From Legionella rubrilucens (GTDB lineage Bacteria > Pseudomonadota > Gammaproteobacteria > Legionellales > Legionellaceae): a DNA stretch of 64,000 bases. Made by a program: the position numbers and the translations under genes. Numbering within the stretch: the stretch's first letter is position 1; each line of letters opens with the position of its first letter. The notes under the pieces are model-generated. The model was not told the origin of the DNA, ran no database searches, and saw only the letters and a list, made by a program, of their open reading frames with translations. Shown here piece after piece: positions 52,105 through 61,258 of the stretch. Where the stretch lies: contig NZ_LNYT01000022.1 in assembly GCF_001468125.1 (NCBI RefSeq), positions 1-64,000 of the forward strand, read 5' to 3'.

Positions 52105-54771
52105 ATGACCCTTATTTTAGAGCAATTTCTTCAAGGCGGTAAAAATGAGCGTGTTTTGGTGACGGAGGATGCTCCCAAAGGCCGAAAACCGCAAAACTTT
52201 GACGAATATTTACAGGTTTTAAACTTTATTTCCGCCATCCGTGAAGAAGGCAGCCAGGAATCAGCGACCGCATTGGTTAAAAAGTTGGCTGTTAAAATTT
52301 TAACTGAATATAAAAAAGAACTTGAACGAACCAGTGCCCAATGGAACCATCCCCGTAATCCGCAACTGTTCGTTATCGCCAAGAAACTTGAAGCCATTGC
52401 CTATCTGGTGGGAGATAAACTGGTCGATGATATTTTTTTTGAGGACAAGGAGAAAGCGACCCAGGGCTTTTCTTTCGCCTTGCTGAGACGGATTCACCGG
52501 GAAAAAAAATCCTATGAGGGGGATAATTTTCTGGCTCGGGAACAGGAGGGCCTTAAGTTTGCCCATTTCGATCGCCATAAACTGGCCGTGCAGTTGATGC
52601 TGCGGGTTTTATCACCCCGCTACATTAATCAGAGCAATGACCAGGTCTGCGGCGTCAATAGCTTTGTCCATAACATCGCCTTAATGAACCCGCTGGTGTA
52701 CGTCAAAATGGTGGATCAGTTGGCCGTCCACGGTGAATTTGATTTCAGCACCCTGTTTAAACAGCACGGCGATTTCAAGGTTCAAATCACGGAAACTGCT
52801 ATTTTTGAAAAAGCGGAGGAAACCGGCCAGGATGGTATTCACGATGCCGACCACATCATTTTAAACGGGATTCGCTCCTCGCAAAATATTTTACACACTT
52901 ACCGCAGCGAAGGCCCTGAATTCATCAAGCAGATTTTCGGCGTCAGCATGCCCAATGAATTGAAGCGCTGGATGAAAGCCTCAGGCTACACCAATGTTCA
53001 TACCCTGTCTTTATCCACAGAAGACTCGTTTGCGCAATTGCAATTATTGATGGCCGACGGTTGCAGCGTGGCTTTTCTCGGCACCGGCACACTGGCTCAG
53101 ATTATTCTTGGACTAACCAGCGTTGAAGAAGTTGGCAAGCCTGGAGCTCTGGCACAAAAACTTGATGGTCATTTTTTTGTCATTAACCAGATTCAATACG
53201 ATAAAACAACCCAAGAAGTGCAATTGAAGATCATGACCTGGGGAGAAGAACAAACCGTCACATTACCCCTGGACGTCTGGCAGCAGTACCAGGGCCAGGC
53301 CACCGCGTTTGTTGGTAAAAATCCTTACATGACCTCCCTCTTCCGCAATAAAATACGTCAATCGGTGAGTGAAGGAGATCAACCTTATTTTGCTGCTGAA
53401 GCCTACTGCCTGTTCATCCATCAGATGCTGTCCAATCGAGAGGCCACGTCCTTATCCAAAGCTCATCGCCAGCAGATTATTGCAAAATTGCATGAAGCCT
53501 ACCGGCATGATAAAGGAAAAACCTGGCTTGAGGCCGCTGTTGAGCTAAGGGATTATATTCACGCCCTGCCTCCGGAAGAGCAAAAGGGCATGCCGTTGCA
53601 TGCGGCTATTCTGGACATGGCGCTTTTTACGGAGGTCAGTTCACTGAATGAAGCCCTGAACGCCAAAGCCTATTGCCTTTTTGTAAAAAACCGGCTTGAC
53701 AATTTTCCCGACACATTGAGGACACAAATTTCGGCAAGGCTGAATCAGGTGAATGCAGAATCCGCCAGCGACTGGGGAGAGGCGGCCCTGGCCATACGGG
53801 ATTTAATCAGGGAAGACGAAGCCCGTGCTTTCTGTAAGGAGGCCGAGAGGACACTTGAACCATTCAAGGACTCCATTGGAGCCATTTTAGCCTCCAGTAA
53901 AACCTGGGTGGAAGCCGAATTTAACATCCGCGGTTTGTTTTTTCACGACAATAAAAAATACCAGTCCCAACTTCCAGCCAAGGTTAACTATTTAGAGATT
54001 CCAGCCAATGACGCCTTACTCGCTGAGGCTTCGCTTTCTGCTAACGAAGAGAAAATCCGCTGGCTTGAGTACCTTCGTGCCCAGCAGGACCATGTCGAAA
54101 TCAGACGGCAACTGCTGACGTTGTACATTGCAGAGAAAAAATGGTCCAGAGCCCTGGTGATGTTTGATCATGTGGATAATCCCATGGATAAAGCACTCCT
54201 CTGCCACGCCTTGAGAAAGGCGATGCCAGTCGAGCAATCGCTGAAATCCACTCAGCCTGCCCCTGAAAAAACCGCTTCTTCCATCGCCTGGCCCTTGGTC
54301 GGATTCTCCGCAGCCGGTTTAATTGGCGGCGCCCTGACCGGTCTTGGTATTGCCGGCGGTTTGGGCAGCGCGCTGGCAACCGCCGCGTTAGCCGGTCCGG
54401 TAGGGTGGGCCCTGGTCGGTGTTGCCGCCCTGCTGGCCATCGGTTCGTTTGTTTTGGGTCTCGTCACGCTGAAAGGCAATACCTCCGATAACGCCCCATC
54501 ACCGCAATCCGATCCCAGTCTGGATAAACTGGAAGAACTGGCCATTAATGGCGCACCCTGCCAATTGGTCAGCCAATTAAATGTTAAACCGGAAGCCATA
54601 GGTCAATCACTGCAGGAAGACGATGAACTGGGTGCCGGCCAGGACGCAGACTTGGAAGTCGGGCAGAACGCGGAAGAGAGCCTTGACCTGGCACAACCGC
54701 TTGCTGTGGATTTTTCCGAGGAGGAAAAAAACTCCGAAATAACCTATAAACAGCAATCGTTTCAGCAATAA
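52105..54771 (+). CDS. Large effector-like protein with papain-like centre and membrane hairpin, 888 aa
   Basis: Residues 170-390 show a Gln-Cys-His set in papain-like order: Q-x5-C in INQSNDQVCGVNSF (Gln176, Cys182) and LDGHFFVINQIQYD (His356) on a beta strand; the third catalytic position (about 378, MTWG) is Thr instead of Asp/Asn. A helical repeat-like middle (400-720) has a twice-used theme (AYCLFIHQMLSNREATSL and AYCLFVKNRLDNFPDTL). Near 730-795 is a Gly/Ala-rich membrane hairpin, then a Glu/Asp/Gln-rich tail ending EEEKNSE and SFQQ. No signal peptide; no ribosome site upstream, but TATAAT at 52070-52075. Fits a Dot/Icm substrate that inserts into a host membrane; inferred. Confidence 0.7.
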   Translation: MTLILEQFLQGGKNERVLVTEDAPKGRKPQNFDEYLQVLNFISAIREEGSQESATALVKKLAVKILTEYKKELERTSAQWNHPRNPQLFVIAKKLEAIAYLVGDKLVDDIFFEDKEKATQGFSFALLRRIHREKKSYEGDNFLAREQEGLKFAHFDRHKLAVQLMLRVLSPRYINQSNDQVCGVNSFVHNIALMNPLVYVKMVDQLAVHGEFDFSTLFKQHGDFKVQITETAIFEKAEETGQDGIHDADHIILNGIRSSQNILHTYRSEGPEFIKQIFGVSMPNELKRWMKASGYTNVHTLSLSTEDSFAQLQLLMADGCSVAFLGTGTLAQIILGLTSVEEVGKPGALAQKLDGHFFVINQIQYDKTTQEVQLKIMTWGEEQTVTLPLDVWQQYQGQATAFVGKNPYMTSLFRNKIRQSVSEGDQPYFAAEAYCLFIHQMLSNREATSLSKAHRQQIIAKLHEAYRHDKGKTWLEAAVELRDYIHALPPEEQKGMPLHAAILDMALFTEVSSLNEALNAKAYCLFVKNRLDNFPDTLRTQISARLNQVNAESASDWGEAALAIRDLIREDEARAFCKEAERTLEPFKDSIGAILASSKTWVEAEFNIRGLFFHDNKKYQSQLPAKVNYLEIPANDALLAEASLSANEEKIRWLEYLRAQQDHVEIRRQLLTLYIAEKKWSRALVMFDHVDNPMDKALLCHALRKAMPVEQSLKSTQPAPEKTASSIAWPLVGFSAAGLIGGALTGLGIAGGLGSALATAALAGPVGWALVGVAALLAIGSFVLGLVTLKGNTSDNAPSPQSDPSLDKLEELAINGAPCQLVSQLNVKPEAIGQSLQEDDELGAGQDADLEVGQNAEESLDLAQPLAVDFSEEEKNSEITYKQQSFQQ

Positions 54772-54877
54772 AACTTTACTTTAAGTCGAAAAAAATCCAG
54801 GTATAATGGCGTCTCCCTAGTCGTTATTTTGCATGAAAAATCGGCAATAACAGACTGTTGAACAGGAGGTTCAAACC

Positions 54878-54919
54878 ATGTTAACCGGTATTCGTTTAAT
54901 TCGGCCTTTATCATCCTAA
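54878..54919 (+). CDS. Possible 13-residue leader peptide
   Basis: ATG follows a near-perfect ribosome site (AACAGGAGG, 6 nt before). The frame reads MLTGIRLIRPLSS and stops 14 nt before the next gene at 54934, which has no good ribosome site itself. Translation of the leader could therefore feed or gate the downstream gene. Confidence 0.35.
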   Translation: MLTGIRLIRPLSS

Positions 54920-54933
54920 ACCAGCAAATTGGC

Positions 54934-55830
54934 ATGACTTTACCGGAACAAATCAAACACCTTCTCATTCAGGATAAAACCCGGGAAGCCATTGCGCTGA
55001 TTAATCACCTCAGTCAGCAGGAACTTGAAAGACGGGACCAGGGAGCTCACGATTATTTATTTGATTTTGCCATTCGCCACAGCCGCAATCCCCAGGTATT
55101 CCATGCCCTCATTGCCCGCTATGCCAGCCTTATCGGTAACAAACGTTTAAAGCCATTAACCCTCGATTGTCACCCCTCTTTTTCTAATCACCTTGATGAA
55201 GCATTCATGATGGGGAAGCTGCCCATCCTGCGGCATGGATCATTAACGCAATACAAAAACCTGATGAATCTGCAAAAAACCATTTATTGCCACCGGCTAA
55301 TGGATGAAATAAAAAAACTTTCGCTTTACGGCGCTAAACTGCTCGTTGAAGTGCTGAGACCAGCGCAAAAACAGGCCATTGAAAAAGCCATCATTGATTA
55401 TGAAAAAATGCTTATTGATTACAAGAATTTCAACGCCATACTGAGTGCCAGCGAGCCGCTGAACAGAGGCGCCGAAACGTTTAAAAAAGCAGTAATTATC
55501 CAGAACATGGCGTTTCAGTTATTAAACACGACCTATCAGTTCCTGGGCAACGATCATCGCTCGTTAATCAGTTATCAACACGCAGCCAAAGACATACTCC
55601 ATTCCCACCCATCCATTGTACGAACCTGTCGAGGCCTTGGAAAAATAATAACGGACATTGGTAACGCCATTGCCTATTACACAGGCCTTGGTCTGCTGGT
55701 CTCCTTGTCCCAGGGAAAAGTTCAGGAATTTAAAACTGGCCGCTGGACCTTGTTTGCCGTCAAATCAAAAACCCAGCAGCAACAGGAAATGATCCTCAAC
55801 CTGCTTGAAACCTTCCCTCTGCTCGTCTGA
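54934..55830 (+). CDS. Hypothetical helical protein, 298 aa, possible effector
   Basis: All-alpha, soluble, basic protein. The first third resembles helical repeats (EQIKHLLIQDKTREAIALIN, then HAYLF-like stretches); the C-terminal third has a hydrophobic segment (DIGNAIAYYTGLGLLVSLSQG) that could lie on a membrane. No signal peptide, no family recognised. It lies between two other effector-like genes, which is the main reason to think of secretion. It lacks a Glu-rich tail. Confidence 0.6.
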   Translation: MTLPEQIKHLLIQDKTREAIALINHLSQQELERRDQGAHDYLFDFAIRHSRNPQVFHALIARYASLIGNKRLKPLTLDCHPSFSNHLDEAFMMGKLPILRHGSLTQYKNLMNLQKTIYCHRLMDEIKKLSLYGAKLLVEVLRPAQKQAIEKAIIDYEKMLIDYKNFNAILSASEPLNRGAETFKKAVIIQNMAFQLLNTTYQFLGNDHRSLISYQHAAKDILHSHPSIVRTCRGLGKIITDIGNAIAYYTGLGLLVSLSQGKVQEFKTGRWTLFAVKSKTQQQQEMILNLLETFPLLV

Positions 55831-55854
55831 GGATTGGTTTTCAAGATAAACATT

Positions 55855-55882
55855 TTGTCAAATTATTTGCTTTTATGATAAT
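55855..55882 (+). promoter_or_regulatory. Sigma-70-type promoter of the SNARE-like gene
   Basis: TTGTCA (55855-55860), 16-nt spacer, GATAAT (55877-55882); each box matches consensus at five of six positions. The start of transcription would be near 55890, 20 nt before the ATG, which has GGGAGAG as ribosome site. Confidence 0.6.
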
Positions 55883-55911
55883 TTAGAAAAAAACTCAGGG
55901 AGAGCCCAGAC

Positions 55912-56454
55912 ATGAAATGCTTCGCAATCATCACGCGTTTTGAAGGTGAAAAAGCCACGCTCCACATTCCATCGAACCGGATCATGCTTTCCCTGATGGC
56001 AAGCCAGATCAAAAAACAGTTAGTGAAGCTTGAAGAAATAGGCGAAGCCCTAGAGCCTGGAAAATATTACTTTCACACCATAGGCGAGATAAAAATCTAC
56101 GGATTGAAGCTGGGGGAGAATTATTGGGCTATCGCCTGTGACAGTGAAATCACTCTGGAACAACAACGCAACCTGACCATTAATTTACTTTTTCATAAAT
56201 GCTCCCCTCAGGATGTCGCACAAGACCTCGATCAATTCATCGACAAAACACACGATCCCAAAATTCAGAAAGTCCAGAAAGAATTGCATGAAACCCACGC
56301 CGTCCTGCGGGAAACACTCGAGAAAATGGAACTCCGTGGAGAAAAATTAAGCGATTTAGTCGCTAAAACAGAGGGCTTGAGTCAGGCCTCTTTCGCCTTT
56401 AAGGAAGAGAGCGAGCGCTTAAACCGCTGCTGGCCCTCCTGCACGCTCATTTAA
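55912..56454 (+). CDS. Ykt6-like longin/R-SNARE mimic with CaaX box, 180 aa, likely effector
   Basis: Residues 1-112 fit a longin fold (MKCFAIITRFEG, IKKQLVKLEEIGEALEPGKYYFHTIG in part). Residues 117-172 form a heptad-patterned SNARE motif: KIQKVQKELHETHAVLRETL, EKMELRGEKLSDLVAKTEGL, SFAFKEESERLN. Human Ykt6 has the same plan, with the zero-layer Arg in LERGEKLDDLV; here it is Arg142 in ELRGEKLSDLV. There is no membrane helix; the end is C-WPS-CTLI, giving a palmitoylation-type Cys173 and a CaaX Cys177, again like Ykt6 (CCAIM). All this points to an R-SNARE acquired from a eukaryote and lipidated in the host cell. Legionella SNARE mimics are known (LegC proteins, LseA), but a longin R-SNARE of this kind is unusual. 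Confidence 0.85.
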   Translation: MKCFAIITRFEGEKATLHIPSNRIMLSLMASQIKKQLVKLEEIGEALEPGKYYFHTIGEIKIYGLKLGENYWAIACDSEITLEQQRNLTINLLFHKCSPQDVAQDLDQFIDKTHDPKIQKVQKELHETHAVLRETLEKMELRGEKLSDLVAKTEGLSQASFAFKEESERLNRCWPSCTLI

Positions 56455-56466
56455 AGGCCTTGCGTC

Positions 56467-57054
56467 ATGAAAGAAATCATCCTAGCCACCAGCAACAAAG
56501 GAAAAATTGCGGAATTATCAGCGATTCTTGCCCCCACGGTCTGTATTCCCCAATCCTCATTGGCCATCACCGATGCGGAGGAGACCGGGCAAAGTTTTGT
56601 TGAAAATGCCCTGATCAAAGCCCGGCATGCCAGCCGCGAAAGCGGAAAACCAGCCCTGGCGGATGACTCAGGCCTCGTAGTCCCGGCCCTCAATGGCCAG
56701 CCCGGTATTTATTCTTCACGCTTTGCCGGACCTTCGGCAACGGACAAAGACAACATTGACCTGCTGCTGCACCGGTTAAAAGACGTTCCCGAGGCTGAAC
56801 GGCAGGCTTTTTTTTACTGTGCCATTGTGATGGTACGCCAGGCCGACGATCCCATACCCCTCATTGCCTGCGGTCAACTTAAAGGGCAAATCAGCCACAC
56901 CTTAAGCGGTGCAGAGGGGTTTGGTTATGATCCTGTGTTTTATCTGCCTGAAAGGCAATGCACAATGGCGCAATTGCCTGCTAAAATTAAAAATACCATC
57001 AGTCATCGCGCCCAGGCGCTGCAACGGCTGCAACAACAACTTAACCCGTCATGA
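56467..57054 (+). CDS. rdgB: Inosine/xanthosine triphosphate pyrophosphatase (RdgB/HAM1), 195 aa
   Basis: House-cleaning enzyme that hydrolyses ITP, XTP and dITP to monophosphates. Signature SNKGKIAEL at the start, [37 protein letters not shown] and [12 protein letters not shown], then ISHRAQAL at the end. Family length about 197. The ATG lies 12 bp after the SNARE gene stop, and the end overlaps the GNAT gene by ATGA. Confidence 0.95.
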   Translation: MKEIILATSNKGKIAELSAILAPTVCIPQSSLAITDAEETGQSFVENALIKARHASRESGKPALADDSGLVVPALNGQPGIYSSRFAGPSATDKDNIDLLLHRLKDVPEAERQAFFYCAIVMVRQADDPIPLIACGQLKGQISHTLSGAEGFGYDPVFYLPERQCTMAQLPAKIKNTISHRAQALQRLQQQLNPS

Positions 57055-57491
57055 TTACAACAAGCATCCAACCGTTCAAAGCATTATCCACTGAGGAAAT
57101 TTACGATATTCTCGCCCTGCGTAATCAGGTCTTCATTGTTGAGCAGCAATGCGTTTACCTGGATGCGGATTACCAGGATCAATCCGCCCTGCATGTGCAA
57201 CTGCGGGATAATAAGACCTTAGCCGCATATGCCCGTCTGCTCAACTACGATAAAAACACCATGAGCTTTGGCCGTGTGATTGTGGCCCCCGCCTACCGTG
57301 GTCAGGGCCTTGCCAGGCATATGATGACCTTGATTTTAAACCACTTGCACGAACACTATCCTGACCATGACATTGCCATTACTGCCCAGCATTATCTGCA
57401 GGCCTTTTATGAGCAGTATGGGTTTGCCGTCAGGGACACCCCTTTTGATCTGGATGGCATCCTGCATGTTTACATGGTAAAAGAACCGTGA
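57051..57491 (+). CDS. elaA: GNAT acetyltransferase, ElaA family, 146 aa
   Basis: ElaA signature [28 protein letters not shown] (in part) followed by the acetyl-CoA loop [17 protein letters not shown] (R-G-x-G) and [13 protein letters not shown]. Acetylates an unknown small molecule or protein. ATGA overlap with rdgB and GTGA overlap with the next gene show translational coupling. Confidence 0.9.
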   Translation: MITTSIQPFKALSTEEIYDILALRNQVFIVEQQCVYLDADYQDQSALHVQLRDNKTLAAYARLLNYDKNTMSFGRVIVAPAYRGQGLARHMMTLILNHLHEHYPDHDIAITAQHYLQAFYEQYGFAVRDTPFDLDGILHVYMVKEP

Positions 57492-59182
57492 CCCGCATTG
57501 ACGAATTATTTGCCGAAGCCCAAGGGCTTAAGGAACAGGAGAAGCTGCCGCAAGCCATGACGCTTTACGAGCATATCCTCACCCAGAATCCAAACCATGA
57601 ACCCAGTCTGCGCAGCCTGGCTTTCATCTGCATTCAGCTTGGCGACACCAACCATGCCATCCACTATCTGCAGCGGGCATTGGCTCTGGACCCCGATGAT
57701 CCAAGCCTGCACAATAATCTGGCGAATGCCTACCGTAAAAATCATCAACTGGACTTAGCCATTCATCATTATCAGCAGGCTATCGCTCTGAAACCGGATT
57801 ATGCTCAGGCTTACAGCAACTTGGCTGCGGTATTTGCCATGAGCAATGACTACAGGAACGCCCTGGAATACTACCGCCGCGCGATTCATGCCCAACCGGA
57901 TTTCACCGCGGCCCATTATAATCTGGGACTGCTCCTTCTCAGGAATAATCAATTGAACGCCGCACGCATTCAATTCAATAACGTGCTTGCATTAAACCCT
58001 GACCATCTCGAAGCGTATTTTTACCTCGGGGTATTGAACCTTGAAGCCAATCAACTGGATGAGGCTGAAAAGGCGTTTCAGCATGTGGTCATGCACGACA
58101 ATACCCATGTCCAGGCTTTAACCAACCTGGGGGTCATTGCCTTAAAACGGGATCGCGGTCAATTGGCGGTTGATTTTTTTACCAAAGCCCTGACGCTGGA
58201 CAACAATCACGTGGATGCGCGCAATAATTTAGCCGCGACATTCATGCACCATGACCGGTTTGAAAACGCGTTGATGCATTATGACGTCCTGCTGAGGCAA
58301 ATGCCTGATCATATTGAATACCTGTATAATTCCGGTGTAGCCCAGATGGCGCTGGGGCACCTCAATGAAGCCATTCATCAGTTCGAACACCTGCTGTCAC
58401 TTGAACCGCAGCATTTTGCCGCACTCAATAACCTGGCTGCTGTGTTTATCCGCCTCGAGGACAAGCCCAAAGCCATCGAGCTTCTCCACCGCGCGCTGGC
58501 CGCCAATCCTGAGGATGCCGCCAGCCGGCACATGCTCAGCGCCCTGCAGGGGGATACATCAACCGCCGGCACCTGTACCCCTTATGCGGCCAATCTTTTT
58601 AATAACTACGCACTGTATTATGACAAGCACATGCGCGAGCAATTAAAATACACCCTCCCCCTGCACATCGAATCCCTGTGCAGGGAATATGATCTTGACC
58701 ATTTCGCTAATGCGCTGGATTTAGGCTGCGGTACCGGCCTCACAGGCGAAATCGTGCGGCCTCTCGCCCGCCGCCTGACCGGCGTGGACATCGCCGCAAA
58801 AATGGTTGCCATTGCCAGAGAAAAAGGGATTTATGATGAACTCATCGATGCGGACATCAGCGTTTTTTTAAGCGGCACCAGCCAACGTTACGACCTGATT
58901 ACCGCGGCCGATGTTCTTCCCTACTTCGGCGATCTGACATCCCTTTTTACCGCTGTGCGCGAGCATTTAATGCCGGAGGGTTATTTTATTTTCAGTATCG
59001 AAATCAGCGACACCACTCCCTGGCAATTGCAGGAAAGCGCCCGTTTCTGTCATCATACTGATTACATTGAAAGCCTTTGCGGGGGGCTGGCGCTTAAACT
59101 CATTGGCAGCCAACGCGTCATTGCCCGCCAACAAAATAACACCGGCTTGCCTGTGTTATTATTTCTGACTCAGGCCGCTTAG
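57488..59182 (+). CDS. TPR protein with C-terminal SAM-dependent methyltransferase, 564 aa
   Basis: Residues 1-375 hold about ten TPRs (for example AIHYLQRALALDPDDPSLHNNLANAY, given in part), residues 385-564 a class I methyltransferase: NYALYYDKHMREQLKYTLP, the SAM loop ALDLGCGTGLTGEIV, GVDIAAKMVAIAREKG, and FSIEISD. The TPR-methyltransferase layout is common in bacteria and probably acts on a protein or lipid partner held by the TPRs. Starts with GTG at 57488, overlapping elaA. Confidence 0.9.
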   Translation: MTRIDELFAEAQGLKEQEKLPQAMTLYEHILTQNPNHEPSLRSLAFICIQLGDTNHAIHYLQRALALDPDDPSLHNNLANAYRKNHQLDLAIHHYQQAIALKPDYAQAYSNLAAVFAMSNDYRNALEYYRRAIHAQPDFTAAHYNLGLLLLRNNQLNAARIQFNNVLALNPDHLEAYFYLGVLNLEANQLDEAEKAFQHVVMHDNTHVQALTNLGVIALKRDRGQLAVDFFTKALTLDNNHVDARNNLAATFMHHDRFENALMHYDVLLRQMPDHIEYLYNSGVAQMALGHLNEAIHQFEHLLSLEPQHFAALNNLAAVFIRLEDKPKAIELLHRALAANPEDAASRHMLSALQGDTSTAGTCTPYAANLFNNYALYYDKHMREQLKYTLPLHIESLCREYDLDHFANALDLGCGTGLTGEIVRPLARRLTGVDIAAKMVAIAREKGIYDELIDADISVFLSGTSQRYDLITAADVLPYFGDLTSLFTAVREHLMPEGYFIFSIEISDTTPWQLQESARFCHHTDYIESLCGGLALKLIGSQRVIARQQNNTGLPVLLFLTQAA

Positions 59183-59205
59183 CTTATACCGAGGGAGCTT
59201 CTGTT

Positions 59206-60300
59206 TTGCATGCATCAGCCGATTTGAATTACAATAAAAACACACTGGCTTATTATCAATCTGCCAAAGAATTGCTGCTTCCTGCCGAACTGGTAGAAGA
59301 CATTGAAGGTGTCGCCATTCATTTAGGAAAAAGAACCTATTATTTTCGCGGCGGCGAAACCCCGTTTAACAGCAGCTGCAGTGCCAACATTGCCAGCAAT
59401 AAATATTGTGCCAATAAAATTCTTGAACGGGCCGGCATTCCGGTTCCTAAAGCCACGGCTATCCATGTCGACGATTTTTATAATGGTCTTCTTGAACAGG
59501 TCATTGCCGATTTAAAATTTCCTCTGGTGGTGAAACCCTCGAAAGAAGGCCGTCTTGGACGAGACGTGGTGTGTAATATTCAGAATATTGAACAATTAAA
59601 AGCCTTTATGGACGATATTTTCCCCGCCTATGATTTTTTAAGCATTGAAGAATTTCATGGTAATTTAAATTCCTACCGGGTGTTGATGTTCAGGCAACGC
59701 ATACTCGGGGTGGTGCGCCGTTATGCTGCCCATGTCATCGGTGATGGCCAACACACGATCAGGGAATTGGTTGAACTCGCCAATGCCGATCGCGCCCGCT
59801 TAAGCGACACCTTAAAACCTATCCAGATTGACGGTGAATGCCTGATAAGGCTTGAGGAACTGGGTCTTACGATCAATGACATCCCGCAACTGAACGAGCG
59901 TGTGGATTTATGTTACACCTGCAATGCCACCCGCGGCGGTACGTATGAAACCATAAAAACCCGCGTGTGCCGGGAAAACCGCCGATTATTAAAAAAAGCA
60001 GTGGCCACCTTAAACCTGGCTGTCGTTGGACTTGACATTGAATGCGTGGATTTAACCATCCCCATTGAGGAATCCGGCGGCGTCATTATTGAAGCCAATC
60101 CTGCGCCGAGTGTCCGTATTCATGAAACACCGCAAAAAGGCAAAGCCCGTCAGGTGACAAAAATCATTACCCGCTCATTGATCTACCGTCACCCCCTTTC
60201 TTACCTGCATGTGCTATATAAACATAATCGAACAGCGTTTTATGTAAGAAGTTTAATATTACTCCCCATTTTATATTTTCTTTACAGGCAACTGATTTAA
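59206..60300 (+). CDS. ATP-grasp ligase, cyanophycin-synthetase/GshAB-like, 364 aa
   Basis: TTG start at 59206 with GAGGGAG upstream. ATP-grasp core: NKYCANKILERAGIPVPKAT, FPLVVKPSKEGRLGRDVV (ATP lysine), LSIEEFHGNLNSYRVLMF, CVDLTIPIEESGGVIIEANPAPS (in part, metal-binding E-x-N). The insert YAAHVIGDGQHTIRELVE is diagnostic for the cyanophycin synthetase/GshAB group. The C-terminus has a membrane segment (VRSLILLPILYFLYRQLI). Probably ligates an amino acid or small acid to an amine; first gene of the small-molecule cluster. Confidence 0.88.
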   Translation: MHASADLNYNKNTLAYYQSAKELLLPAELVEDIEGVAIHLGKRTYYFRGGETPFNSSCSANIASNKYCANKILERAGIPVPKATAIHVDDFYNGLLEQVIADLKFPLVVKPSKEGRLGRDVVCNIQNIEQLKAFMDDIFPAYDFLSIEEFHGNLNSYRVLMFRQRILGVVRRYAAHVIGDGQHTIRELVELANADRARLSDTLKPIQIDGECLIRLEELGLTINDIPQLNERVDLCYTCNATRGGTYETIKTRVCRENRRLLKKAVATLNLAVVGLDIECVDLTIPIEESGGVIIEANPAPSVRIHETPQKGKARQVTKIITRSLIYRHPLSYLHVLYKHNRTAFYVRSLILLPILYFLYRQLI

Positions 60301-60325
60301 CTAGCGGGGAACGGGATGGCGCATC

Positions 60326-61210
60326 ATGATAAACCAATTAAAAGTTTTAGACGTCTCATTACGGGACGGGGGCCACAGGACCAATTTTCATTTTTCTTCA
60401 GATGATTTAAAAGCCATACTGACTCCTCTGGATCATTCGGGGATTGAATACATCGAGGTGGGTTATCGCAATGGGTCGTTGCATCCGATTGCCGACATTG
60501 GCGATGCTGGATTATGCCCCAAATCTTACCTTCAGTTATGCCGCAACTGCATTCAACACGCCGACATGGCAGTCATGGTTCACCCCGAGAATGTCGCCCG
60601 CGATGATTTCATTGAAATGAAAGCCTGCGGCGTTAAACTGATTCGGATCTGCGTTATCCGGGGGGGCATCAAAGCGGCCTGTAAAACCCTGGATCTGGTC
60701 AGGGAAATCGGACTTCGGGTCTCGGTTAATTTCATCCATACCTCGCAATACCGGGAGAGCGACCTGGATGAGGTTGTGGATGAAGCAGCAACCCATCACC
60801 CCGACATGATTTATTTTGCAGACTCCAACGGCAGTCTGATGCCTTCCCGGGTCAGCCGGATTTATGAACGATACATCCCGCGCTACCCTGTCGCTTTTGG
60901 CTATCATGCCCATGATAATCTCGGCCTGGCCCAGGCGAATACCCTGGCCGCCATCGACGCCGGTGTTGAATACGTCGATGCTTCGCTTGCCGGTATGGGG
61001 AAAGGCATAGGCAATCTCAAAACCGAATTTTTTACCGCGTACCTCCATGCCAACCACATTACAAAATACAACCTCGATGATCTGCTCACGGCGGCCAACT
61101 ATACCCGGCAGGCCTTACACATTGGTCAGGAAGCCATTGAAATGGATGAATTTATTCGCGGAATCTCCGATCTCTCAACTGCACAGGTCAAGCAACATTC
61201 CGTTAAGTAA
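60326..61210 (+). CDS. DRE-TIM metallolyase (HMG-CoA lyase / 4-hydroxy-2-oxovalerate aldolase-like), 294 aa
   Basis: Start LKVLDVSLRDGGHRTNFHFS has the D-x-SLRDGGH metal/catalytic motif, with His instead of the usual Gln/Asn after RDGG. Then IEVGYRNGS, YFADSNGSLMPS and the metal-binding HAHDNLGLAQANTLAAID. The family cleaves or joins C-C bonds with an oxo acid (aldolase) or acyl-CoA (lyase, synthase). Length matches the aldolase domain without extra C-terminal parts. Substrate unknown; in operon context it probably builds or cleaves a 2-oxo-acid intermediate. Confidence 0.88.
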   Translation: MINQLKVLDVSLRDGGHRTNFHFSSDDLKAILTPLDHSGIEYIEVGYRNGSLHPIADIGDAGLCPKSYLQLCRNCIQHADMAVMVHPENVARDDFIEMKACGVKLIRICVIRGGIKAACKTLDLVREIGLRVSVNFIHTSQYRESDLDEVVDEAATHHPDMIYFADSNGSLMPSRVSRIYERYIPRYPVAFGYHAHDNLGLAQANTLAAIDAGVEYVDASLAGMGKGIGNLKTEFFTAYLHANHITKYNLDDLLTAANYTRQALHIGQEAIEMDEFIRGISDLSTAQVKQHSVK

Positions 61211-61258
61211 GCTTATCTTATATACTGCGCAACAACGCATTTAACCGGGGGTGTCCCC

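Noticed and set aside
52105-54771. C39 peptidase that processes the GG-leader peptide
   Set aside because: No ABC exporter domain, the third catalytic residue is Thr, and the tail and hairpin look like an effector; kept only as a remote alternative.
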